NCBI GenBank assembly: GCA_030835135.1
Contig: JAUQWO010000088.1
Span: 86,784-150,783, forward strand
DNA: 64,000 nucleotides
DNA from: Bacteroidota bacterium
GTDB taxonomy: Bacteria > Bacteroidota > Ignavibacteria > UBA10030 > UBA6906
Reading direction: 5' to 3'
Positions 34,930-43,700 of this stretch are shown piece by piece (within the stretch, counting starts at the first letter, position 1; each line of letters begins with the position of its first letter). Position numbers and translations under genes: made by a program. The notes under the pieces were generated by a model. It searched no databases. It had not been told where the DNA came from and was given only the letters and a program-made list of their open reading frames with translations.

Positions 34930-35718
34930 ATGAAACAGATCCTTGTTGCTCTGCTGCTCCTTCCGCTCTTCGCTGTGTCCCCCGGGATCGAGGAACATCT
35001 CACGGCGATGAAGACCACAAAGGATGCTGTCCAGGACTTTGTCGAGAGCGGCATAGCCTACGGTTCGTTCTCGTACCCGACGGCGTGCGCGACGATCCCG
35101 GTGGCGAAGCGCGCAGCCGTGGTCCGCGCCGTCGGCGAGTTTGCACGGTCGTTCACCAAGTCGCAGGCGTTCCTGCAATGGTATGCCTCCTACCGGGACG
35201 AGAAGAAACCCTCCTCGCCCGAAACGACGCCGGCCATGGCCGACTCGAGGGCGAAACAGATCGCTGAACTGAAGGCCAGTATCGCCGAGCAGGAAAAGAA
35301 CCAGGCGAAGGCCCCCGCCGACCAGAAGGGGATCTACCGGGATGTGATCGCTTCCCTCCGCCAGATGGTGAAGGAATTGGAGAAGTCCGATCCTGAACAG
35401 GACGCCCAGATGGATACGTTCATCAAGCAGGGGAATGATGAGGCCGCGAGGCAGTACAAGGAGAAGGTCGCCGCATGGGAGAAGGAATATCCGGAGGGAG
35501 ATCCGAAACCGTTGCTGAAACGGCGCCTGAAGGAATTCCTGGATGCGACCGCCAATGTGGACTTTGCCGCGAAGCTCGTGAAGAAGGACGATGCGATGGT
35601 CTTTGTGAACCCGGCGTATGAGAACAAGGACGGCCGGTGGAAGACCACCTTCCGTGCGGGCAAAGAGGCCACGGAGGCCGCGCGTGCGTTCGCGCAACAG
35701 TGGCTCAAAGAACTCTAG
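34930..35718 (+). CDS. Exported helical protein of unknown function
   Basis: A 262-residue protein with a signal peptide (MKQILVALLLLPLFAVSPG). The mature part is mostly charged and helical, with a likely coiled coil at about residues 112-165 (AKQIAELKASIAEQEKNQAK...IYRDVIASLRQMVKELEKSDPEQD). The end (DDAMVFVNPAYENKDGRWKTTFRAGKEATEAARAFAQQWLKEL) is conserved-looking but not recognised. AGGAG precedes the ATG at 34930. The stop codon is directly followed by the start of the GH43-like gene, so they are co-transcribed. Confidence 0.72.
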   Translation: MKQILVALLLLPLFAVSPGIEEHLTAMKTTKDAVQDFVESGIAYGSFSYPTACATIPVAKRAAVVRAVGEFARSFTKSQAFLQWYASYRDEKKPSSPETTPAMADSRAKQIAELKASIAEQEKNQAKAPADQKGIYRDVIASLRQMVKELEKSDPEQDAQMDTFIKQGNDEAARQYKEKVAAWEKEYPEGDPKPLLKRRLKEFLDATANVDFAAKLVKKDDAMVFVNPAYENKDGRWKTTFRAGKEATEAARAFAQQWLKEL

Positions 35719-37485
35719 ATGCGCCGGCTCGTCCTTCTCATCGTCGGGCTGATATTCCTCCCCGCTCTCTGCGCGGCGCAAAGCTCCGGGATCACCACAT
35801 ACTGCAACCCGGTGGATCTCGACTACCGGTACAACTGGGAGCAATCCGACAGGAATATCTCGTACCGCTCAGGAGCCGACCCGGTGATCGTCTATCACCG
35901 GGGGACCTACTATTTGTTCGCGACGATCTCCGGCGGCTGGTGGCGTTCGCCGGATATGCTTCACTGGCAGTTCGTGGAACCGAACGTGTGGCCGGTGGAT
36001 GACAATTGCGCCCCTGCCGGGCTCTTCGTGCGGGACACGTTCTATCTGTTCCAGTCTGCATTCGAGCCCCGGCCGGTGTACTGGACAACGAATCTCGACT
36101 CCGGCGACCTGCATGTCTTTACGCCGCGCCTGGAGAGTCCGCCCGGTGCGGCAGGGCCGTGGGACCCCGGTGTGTTCCATGATGAAGACACGGACCGCTG
36201 GTATCTGTACTGGGGGTCCTCGAACGTCTATCCGATCTGGGGGATCGAACTCGATCATGCGGCGAAGTTCGCGTACCGGGGCACGGCGAAGGCGCTCATG
36301 TTTCTTCATCCGGATCAGCACGGGTGGGAGCGGTTCGGGCGGGACCACACGGACCCGCGTCTCCCCTTCATCGAGGGGGCGTGGATGACGAAACACCGGG
36401 GCAAGTACTACCTTCAGTATGGTGCTCCGGGGACGGAGCACAACGTCTATGCGAATGGGGTCTATGTCGCGGATGATCCACTCGGACCCTTCGTGTACGC
36501 ACCGAACAATCCCATCTCATACAAGCCCGGAGGGTTCGTGACGGGCGCGGGTCATGGCAATACCTTCCAGGACCGGCACGGCAATTACTGGAACACCGGC
36601 ACGCCGTGGATCGCGGTGAACTGGGATTTCGAGAGACGCATCGCGCAGTTCCCTGCCGCATTCGACAGCGCCGGGTTGTTCCACGCCTCCACGCGATTCG
36701 GTGACCTGCCGCACCGCCTTCCCACGGGACCGGTCGCCGATCCGGCGGAACTGTTCGCAGGGTGGATGTTGCTCTCCTACCGGAAGACGGTGACGGCGAC
36801 CGGGTCCGCCGCAGGATATGCGCCGGCGGCGCTGACGGACGAGGACCCTCGCTCGTACTGGCTTGCGGACGGCAATGTGGCCGGCCGATCGGTGACGGTG
36901 GATCTTGGTGCGGTCGCCTCCGTGCGCGCCGTGCAGGTGAACTTTGCTGATCATCAGTCGGGGCTGTACCGGATGGACTCCACCGTGTACACACAGTTCA
37001 GGATCGTTGCCTCGGCGGACAGCGTGCACTGGCAGACGATCGCCGACCTGTCGCACGAGCGGCGCGACCGCCCGAATGCGTACATCGAGATCCCTTCACC
37101 GGTGCAGGCCCGGTACATTCGCTATGCGCATCTGCACGTCAGTGCACGGACCCTTGCGATCTCCGACATCAGGGTCTTCGGCCATCGCGATGTGCCTTTT
37201 CCCGCGGTCCCACAGCGCCTTGCGGTACGCCGACACGACGATGAGCGTGATGCGACGATCGTATGGGATCCGGTTCCGGGAGCGGTGGGATACAACATCC
37301 TGTGGGGTATTGCGCCGGAGAAACTCTATCAGACCTATCAGGTGTTCGCCGACAGGCCATCGCAGATCGAGCTGCGGGCGTTGACCGTGGGACAGACCTA
37401 CAACGTGGCCATCGAGGCATTCAATGAGGCGGGGGTGTCGGCGCGATCGGGGGTTCTGGCATTGCCCTCAGGTTTGAACAGGTAG
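35719..37485 (+). CDS. Secreted GH43-like glycoside hydrolase with discoidin-like and Fn3-like domains
   Basis: The 588-residue exported protein (signal MRRLVLLIVGLIFLPALCAAQ) has a five-bladed beta-propeller of the GH43 type. SGADPVIVYHRGTYYLFAT carries the probable catalytic base Asp, GPWDPGVFHDEDTDRWYLYWG the second Asp, and FIEGAWMTKHRGKYYLQYG the general-acid Glu. Residues of about 350-490 form an F5/8-type C (discoidin-like) carbohydrate-binding module (RSVTVDLGAVASVRAVQVNF, RYIRYAHLHVS), and the last 90 a fibronectin III-like domain. GH43 enzymes cleave arabinose- or xylose-containing polymers, which would fit the pentose operon, but the substrate is inferred. It starts immediately after the preceding stop. 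Confidence 0.82.
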   Translation: MRRLVLLIVGLIFLPALCAAQSSGITTYCNPVDLDYRYNWEQSDRNISYRSGADPVIVYHRGTYYLFATISGGWWRSPDMLHWQFVEPNVWPVDDNCAPAGLFVRDTFYLFQSAFEPRPVYWTTNLDSGDLHVFTPRLESPPGAAGPWDPGVFHDEDTDRWYLYWGSSNVYPIWGIELDHAAKFAYRGTAKALMFLHPDQHGWERFGRDHTDPRLPFIEGAWMTKHRGKYYLQYGAPGTEHNVYANGVYVADDPLGPFVYAPNNPISYKPGGFVTGAGHGNTFQDRHGNYWNTGTPWIAVNWDFERRIAQFPAAFDSAGLFHASTRFGDLPHRLPTGPVADPAELFAGWMLLSYRKTVTATGSAAGYAPAALTDEDPRSYWLADGNVAGRSVTVDLGAVASVRAVQVNFADHQSGLYRMDSTVYTQFRIVASADSVHWQTIADLSHERRDRPNAYIEIPSPVQARYIRYAHLHVSARTLAISDIRVFGHRDVPFPAVPQRLAVRRHDDERDATIVWDPVPGAVGYNILWGIAPEKLYQTYQVFADRPSQIELRALTVGQTYNVAIEAFNEAGVSARSGVLALPSGLNR

Positions 37486-37713
37486 GGCGGTGCATGCACC
37501 GCCCGTACGCGGGTATCGTCATGTTCGTGGGTACCCCGTACCGACGAAGGTATCGGCAGGTTCGTTCACGCACCGTATCGACGAAGGTAACGTTATGTCC
37601 ACGGCCACTGGGCCACCGATGTCAGGCGTCCACGGAATGTAGGGGCGGTGCATGCACCGCCCCTACGCGGGTATCGTCATGTTCGTGGGTACACCGTACC
37701 GACGAAGGCATCG
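37482..37713. repeat. Intergenic repeat cluster: two ~75-bp direct repeats with a GTAGGGGCG palindrome, plus one partial copy
   Basis: Copy one (37482-37555) and copy two (37639-37713) share a central palindrome GGGCGGTGCATGCACCGCCC and then a nearly identical tail containing TATCGTCATGTTCGTGGGTA and ACCGACGAAGG. A partial copy of the tail (GCACCGTATCGACGAAGG) lies at 37570-37587. The termini GTAGGGGCG/CGCCCCTAC match the hairpin at 13321. Copy one overlaps the stop codon of the GH43-like gene. There is no gene in the segment. Confidence 0.85.
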
Positions 37714-37738
37714 TCACGCGGACGTCGTGTTCACTGCC

Positions 37739-39610
37739 TTACCGCAACACCACCATCGGACGGACGATCGATCCTGTGCGGGTCATCAGGCGGTAGTAGT
37801 ACACACCGCTGGTCATTCCGTGTGCCTGGAAGGGGATCGTATGGACCCCGGGCGGCATGACCCCATCAACCAGTGTCGCAACGCTCTGTCCCGTCACGGT
37901 GTACACCTCCAGGCGAACCACCTGGGAGGCAGCAAGGTCGAACCGGATGGTGGTGGACGGGTTGAATGGGTTCGGGTAATTCTGGTGCAGGACGATGGCG
38001 GACGGCAGCGGCGATGTCAGTGGAGCGGCGGCGGTGACAAAAGCAGCCGTGCCGATCAGCGGAATGTCGATGTACGATGATCCCCCCGCCTCCGCGGTGA
38101 ACACCGCCTGCGAGGACCGGAAGTACGGGATGATATGTGCGCGGTTCCCATCCCACATGTCGAGCGAATTGATCTCGATGCCCACGGAATGGGAGGGTGG
38201 CACTTTGTGAGAGAGCGCCTCTCCTTCCGCATCGTAGTGGCCATCCACCGGGGAATCCGCGGACAGTACGCCCAGCGGCATGTGGGTCAGCAGTTTCCAT
38301 TCGCCTCCGCCAGCACCTGGCGCCACATCGAACAACCGCACGTTGGCCTGGAACGGACCGCCGTCGCCACGCAACTGCACGCGTGCCCTCGGAATGCCGG
38401 TGATATCGAGCGTGTCGGACAGTTGCGGCGACCGGAAGCGGACCGGTGTGGCGCGGAACGCAGTCAGGAATGCCGCGCCACTGTAGCTTTCATTCCAGGC
38501 GCGCTCTGTCGTGTATGCGGGGTCATGCACGAGCGAGAATGGATAGCTTTCCGTTACCCCTGCCGGGGTCGGCGAAAGGTAGCCGATGCCGCTGTCGCCC
38601 GGTGCATCTCCGGTCGGGTACAGGCGCAGGGACGATGCCGGCTCGGGAGGCCAGACGGGAGTCTCCCGGTGCGGCCACCCCGGGCGGTCATCCGCGAAGA
38701 TGACCCGGGGGGTTGTGACCTCAGGAAGCATCGGTGCTTCGAGCCAGTGATGGAACCAGTCCAGCATCATCTGCACGGTGAAGAGATACTCCGGAACGTT
38801 CACCGGCTCGCTGTGTCCATTGGTCCCGAAGTAGGACCAGATGGGGATCCCACGCGCGGCAAGCTGTGTGCGTGCGCGGATCGCGCCGTTCACCGGGAAG
38901 ATCACATCGGCCCACCCGAGACTCTGGATCACGGGGATCCTGACGCTGTCCACAAACGGGGAGAGGTCGCGTTGCGCAATGAACGCGCGGACGGAGTCCA
39001 TGTTCTCCATGAGCACGAACGAGCGGATGCGGTCACGGATCGGATCGTACCGCACCGATCCAAGGGAGAGTTCGGTCTGGAGTTGTTGTTTGACCGTATT
39101 GTTCGGTGCGAGGTCCGCGGCATACGATGGCGGAGCAAGCAGTGTGGCGATACAGCGGATGCCGGGGATCCTGTTGATCGCGGCGATCCAGGCATGGACA
39201 CCACCCTGCGAACCGCCGGCGATCCCGATCGCGTCGGGGTCGATCCCGGGCCTGCTGCGAAGATACGCGACGACATCCCGGAGGTCCTGGACCTCGCGGG
39301 GTCCCATGATCGTGGACAACCCTCCGGACTTCCCCTGTCCCCGAACACTGTAGGTAAGACTGGCGAACCCGTTGGCGGAGATGATCGTGCCGATCAGAGC
39401 AATGTCATCCTTGTCGCCGCCGAGCCCGTGAACGAAGACCACCGCCGGGAACCCTCCGGATGGACGGAGCGAATCCGGAGGGAGGACCAGGGTGGTCTCG
39501 ATGTGCACGCCATCGTTCATCACTAACGACGAGTCGATGGTCGTCTGTGCCCGGGAGGCCACCGTGCCGATGGCCATCACGAATGCAAGCGATCCCCACA
39601 ACGACCGCAT
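37739..39610 (-). CDS. Secreted alpha/beta hydrolase (CocE/X-Pro peptidase-like) with T9SS sorting domain
   Basis: The 623-residue exported protein has a signal peptide (MRSLWGSLAFVMAIGTVASRAQ), an alpha/beta-hydrolase domain and a T9SS tail. VVFVHGLGGDKDD forms the oxyanion region, GIAGGSQGGVHAW the nucleophile elbow (G-x-S-x-G), SLGWADVIFP the acid and FGTNGHSEP the catalytic His. A beta-sandwich (about residues 350-530; FRSPQLSDTLDITGIPRARVQLRGDG) resembles the C-terminal domain of X-Pro dipeptidyl peptidases and cocaine esterases. QNYPNPFNPSTTIRF marks the sorting domain. Peptide or ester substrates are possible. GGAGGAAGAGCT precedes the ATG. Confidence 0.86.
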   Translation of the reverse strand: MRSLWGSLAFVMAIGTVASRAQTTIDSSLVMNDGVHIETTLVLPPDSLRPSGGFPAVVFVHGLGGDKDDIALIGTIISANGFASLTYSVRGQGKSGGLSTIMGPREVQDLRDVVAYLRSRPGIDPDAIGIAGGSQGGVHAWIAAINRIPGIRCIATLLAPPSYAADLAPNNTVKQQLQTELSLGSVRYDPIRDRIRSFVLMENMDSVRAFIAQRDLSPFVDSVRIPVIQSLGWADVIFPVNGAIRARTQLAARGIPIWSYFGTNGHSEPVNVPEYLFTVQMMLDWFHHWLEAPMLPEVTTPRVIFADDRPGWPHRETPVWPPEPASSLRLYPTGDAPGDSGIGYLSPTPAGVTESYPFSLVHDPAYTTERAWNESYSGAAFLTAFRATPVRFRSPQLSDTLDITGIPRARVQLRGDGGPFQANVRLFDVAPGAGGGEWKLLTHMPLGVLSADSPVDGHYDAEGEALSHKVPPSHSVGIEINSLDMWDGNRAHIIPYFRSSQAVFTAEAGGSSYIDIPLIGTAAFVTAAAPLTSPLPSAIVLHQNYPNPFNPSTTIRFDLAASQVVRLEVYTVTGQSVATLVDGVMPPGVHTIPFQAHGMTSGVYYYRLMTRTGSIVRPMVVLR

Positions 39611-39630
39611 AGCTCTTCCTCCTTCGTTGT

Positions 39631-39650
39631 CCCTCCCGTGTCCGGGAGGG
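39631..39650 (-). terminator. Short hairpin between DUF2911 gene and hydrolase gene
   Basis: CCCTCCCG and CGGGAGGG pair around TGTC in the 46-base gap. There is no T tract. It could attenuate transcription between the two same-strand genes. Confidence 0.35.
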
Positions 39651-39656
39651 GGCATA

Positions 39657-40712
39657 TCACTTCTTCGCACGCAGACGGGTGAGGGTTTCCGTGAGGCGCT
39701 TCTTGTTGGCTTCATCGCCGACGAGCGCCAGGGCCTTCTCGTAGTTCTTGATCGCGCCCTTCACCTCACCCTTCGTCTCGAGCGCCTCGCCGAGGCTGTC
39801 GTACACGTTCCATGAATCCGGATGTGCCTTCACATTCGCCTCGAACATCGCGATGGCATCGTCCACGCGGCCTGCACCCATGAGGGTATACCCATAGGTA
39901 TTCACCTCGGCCTCTGTGGCCGCCTGCATCGCACGCGACCGCAGGGTCTTCGCTCCCGCGGCATCGCCGCGCTTCTCCAGGATCGCCGCCTTGGTCTGCA
40001 GATTCGTGAAGTTCACGCCATACTGCATCGACCGGTCGATCCAGCCGAGTGCCTCGGTGAGGTCGCCGCCGTGCTGCAGGGCGTACTGCGCCGCCTGATT
40101 GTATCCCTGCCAGGTGAAGCCGGCCATCCCCCGCAGATGCGTATCACGCGCATAGGCGAGCACGAGACCGGGGGTGTCGAAGGACAGCGCGATCGGGACC
40201 CTCAGGTTCTCCCAGAGCAAGGAGAGGACGGCGCTGGTATCGGTGATCGCGCCGAACTCGAACTGCAACCACTCGCGGAACTGCTCCGGCACCGGCGTGA
40301 CGGAGAAGCGCAGCGCGTCCTCGCTTTGCTTATAGAAGTAGCTTCCCCAGGACGATGCATTCGTGCTCAGGATGATCGTCCATGGGCCGGTCGTGGGGAT
40401 CATATGCAGCCCATAGCTCCCTGCCGGGAGTGTCGTTCCGCCGACGCGGACCGGCGTTGAGAAGGTAACGGTCGTGTTCTCATTCGCTCCGGCGCGCCAC
40501 ACCTCGCCGAGAGGCACGAGTCCTCCCCATACCTTGCGCCCCTTCACCGCCGGTCGGTGGTACGAGACATCCACCTTCGAAACGCCGATGGTCTGGCTGA
40601 CGGAGGCAAGCGGACTGGGCTGGGGGACGGGCAGCTGAGGTTGGGCGGGACTCTGGTGGGTGAGCCCGAGGGCGATGGCCGCTCCGGCACAGATGCGGAC
40701 GAACAGGCGCAT
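39657..40712 (-). CDS. DUF2911 domain protein with TPR repeats
   Basis: A 351-residue exported protein: signal peptide MRLFVRICAGAAIALGLTHQSPAQ, then a DUF2911 domain (about residues 38-180: VDVSYHRPAVKGRKVWGGLVPLGEVWRAGANENTTVTF...LPAGSYGLHMIP), then tetratricopeptide repeats (AIAMFEANVKAHPDSWNVYDSLGEALETKGEVKGAIKNYEKALAL). DUF2911 is common in Bacteroidota and related phyla; its role is unknown. AAGGAG precedes the ATG. It lies 65 bases after the giant fusion gene on the same strand and may be on the same transcript. Confidence 0.88.
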   Translation of the reverse strand: MRLFVRICAGAAIALGLTHQSPAQPQLPVPQPSPLASVSQTIGVSKVDVSYHRPAVKGRKVWGGLVPLGEVWRAGANENTTVTFSTPVRVGGTTLPAGSYGLHMIPTTGPWTIILSTNASSWGSYFYKQSEDALRFSVTPVPEQFREWLQFEFGAITDTSAVLSLLWENLRVPIALSFDTPGLVLAYARDTHLRGMAGFTWQGYNQAAQYALQHGGDLTEALGWIDRSMQYGVNFTNLQTKAAILEKRGDAAGAKTLRSRAMQAATEAEVNTYGYTLMGAGRVDDAIAMFEANVKAHPDSWNVYDSLGEALETKGEVKGAIKNYEKALALVGDEANKKRLTETLTRLRAKK

Positions 40713-40777
40713 GATGGTCTCCTTGATGGTGGTATGCTGAGGAAGGAACGAGTATGCAGGCGGATGAGTTCCAGCCG

Positions 40778-43700
40778 TCAGCCGTTCTCTCCCGTCAAAC
40801 GTGCGATCTGGAGGAGATAGCAGCGCAGGCGATCCTGCTGATCGGATGTCAGGGCCTGTTCTTCGATCCGCGCGATACGTTCGACCTCTTTCATGGCGCG
40901 GATGATGTTCGCCGGTACCTCGACCATGCCTTCGGAAGCGATGGCAAGATATTGCGTTGCAGCGGCAAGGAACTGTCGCATCTCGTCGTCGACGCGCCCC
41001 GCCCGGAAGAAATTGTCCAGGCGTGAGGGCATCCGCACGGACCGTCCGCTCAATGAGATATCCGTCATCCCTTCGCGTGAGGAGATCGTGTGGAGCGAGA
41101 CGGCGAGTTCCACGAACGATTCAACACGCTGGAGCACAGGTTGCTCGAGCAAAGCCCAGGCCTGGGTCCGCCACTGACGGATCGCTGATGGGAGTTCGAG
41201 CAGGGCGGAGAAATCCTTCGCCCATTGCGGATCCACATCCCGTGGCAGCATCGCCAGCAGCTCGCGTGGATCTGTGTTGAGGATGTCCGGCTGGAACAGG
41301 ACAGCCAGATCAGGGCGGAGCGTGGGCAGAAGGTCGGGGTTGAATCGGGAGCCCTCGAAGAAATCGCTGATCTCGACGCCATGGCGCCGGAGCAATTCCT
41401 GCTGCAGCAGCGGCACGTACGTCGCGACGGCATCCATGTCCTCACGCAGCGCCAGCAGTGCCGTGTTCCCGGCCGGGAATGCCCGCTCGACAGCGTGGAG
41501 TGACCGGTTGTCCGGTTCCAGATACATGCGCAGAGTATGCAGGATCTCGTGCACCGGCAACGACGGCAGCACGTGGTCCGCGATGTAGGTCTGCGGGTCC
41601 CCCTCGACGATCGCGCACCGCGAGAACGCGTCCAGCGCGCGGAACAGTCCGGTGGTCAGCTGGGGAACCCCCATGACCATCGTTTGCGCCTGGTTGTGTG
41701 CGATGGCACGCAGCAAACTCCCATACCGTGCAAAGGGGATGGTCTCTGCGATCCGTTCGAGGATACGATTGCCGCGGTCCTTGCCTCCGGCCCCGGGGCG
41801 CACCGTTGGACGGTCGCGCAATGGTGGCGTCGTGCGCGCTATGAAATATGAGATCACGTGGATGCCCACCACATCCTCTTCCCGTCCGTACAGGATCTGC
41901 CGGAAGTTCTCGGTCAGGATGGAGAGGAATTGCTCCATCGCCGGGTCTACCGGCCCGAGCGTGAGGCGCTCCAGGGCCTGTTTGCCGCGTGCCGTGCTGA
42001 CGATACGGCTCTCCGTCAGCTCCTCGCTGGCGCGGGTCATATCCGCGCGGTGGTCGGATTGCATTCCGGCGATATGATGGAGCATCTCCGCGAGCGACGC
42101 TACAGGGAGATGGCGGAGTTGTTCGGAGATCGCCGCCTGGAACGTGCGCAGATCACCTCCCGCGAACACACCCATCATCGGTGTCGTGGCGTACAGGGTG
42201 CTCCGCCGGGCGGAGGCGCTGAGATGATGGCTGAACAGACGCATCGCACCCGGGTCCTGGAGAAACGCGGACCTGCCGCTGTGTTCGCCGTAATAGCCGC
42301 CCTGGCGCTGCATGGGTTCACCGCTGCCCATTTTGAGCCGGATCGCATCGGTCAGACCGTGCATGGCCAACCAGTGCATCAGGTCGTTCTTCGCCGTGCG
42401 GTACAGTTGTGCGCCGGCGGCCTGACTCACCTGCTGGCTCAGGTCCGATCCGGCGATGAACACTTCGGCGACGATCTCTGCGAAGCGTTCGTGCGTCTCC
42501 TGGGTTGCACGGCGGCTTTGCAGCGCGTATTCCCACAGGCGGTCGCAATAGGCCGGGATGCCTTTCACTGCATCGCGGTCTTCGAACAGCGGCACCAGCC
42601 AGACCGACGGAAGATGCAGGTCCGGGGCTTCGCGCAGGATGTGCTCTCTCCGCGCCCGCATCTTGCGGTCCAGATCGATCAACGCACCGGGTTTGGTGGA
42701 CATGCTCACCTGGAGGGCGAGGACCATGCCGGGATTGCCGTACCGTGCTCCGATCTCGTTGAGCTCGCTGATGTTGAACACCGTGGTGTCGATCGCGAAC
42801 GGGTCCTGCGCCGTGACCATGTTCTGGTGGATGCGGGGCGTGATCACGAACCGCTGCAGCAGATCGCGGAAGGTCACCGCCTCCCGCATGAAGACCGGAT
42901 CCGAAAGATGGTCGCGGAATGCCGGCAGCAGACCGTGGAGCGTCTTGCGCAATTTCTTGTTCAACGCAAAGTAGTACTCCAGGGCGCGACGGCGATCGGC
43001 GCGCAGTGCGAGCATCTTCTGCTCGAGCCGGTCATTGTGGTACCAGAGCGAGGTCACCGGATCGCGGGCGAGATGCAGGGCCATGCCGATGCTGCGGAGA
43101 CGCCCCACGCGGGCCTGGAAGGGGAGGATCCCTTTGTACCGGCGTTCGAGCTGATGCGTGAGTGCCGTGATGTCGTTCTGCAGACGGAGGAAGTGTTCCG
43201 AATTATGCGGCAGACGCTCGAGCTCCGTGCGCAGGTCGGCGGGTATCGCCACGGACGGGTTGCGTTCGGCGAGCATCCGGAGGAGCCCCGACATCCTGCC
43301 AACATTCCTCAGGAGGACAGCCCCGACGAGGCGGTGGCCCTGGCCGGATGGCCGGTTGCTGCCATCCCAGTCACCCCAGAACGACAGGAAGGCGCGTGTT
43401 GATGCCGTCCCGTGAAGTACACCGTACAGCTCTGCCGCGATGTGCGTATCAAGGTCCAGACAGATCTCGTCCGCTTCTTCGCTCGACGTGATCGCCACGG
43501 ATGTCCCGATGAATTCGTCGATCAATTCGCGCGTCAGCCGGTCGATCAGCGTCGGCGGCACGGATGTGGCGCGGAGCAGATGGCCGATCGCTTCTTCGAA
43601 CGCCGCCTCGGTCCTGATGGAGTACATCTGTGTCGGATGCACGGTGCGGTCGAAGAGGCGGGCTTTGAAGGTGGCCGCCCTCCGGGTGCTGTCGTCCTTC

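Noticed and set aside
38135..39526. Long plus-strand open frame opposite the alpha/beta hydrolase gene
   Set aside because: It is the antisense shadow of a clear protein in GC-rich DNA; its translation has no domain-like features.
41858..43402. 514-codon plus-strand open frame opposite the giant fusion gene
   Set aside because: Antisense shadow; the minus-strand protein has recognisable domains there and the shadow is rich in Arg, Gly and His without motifs.
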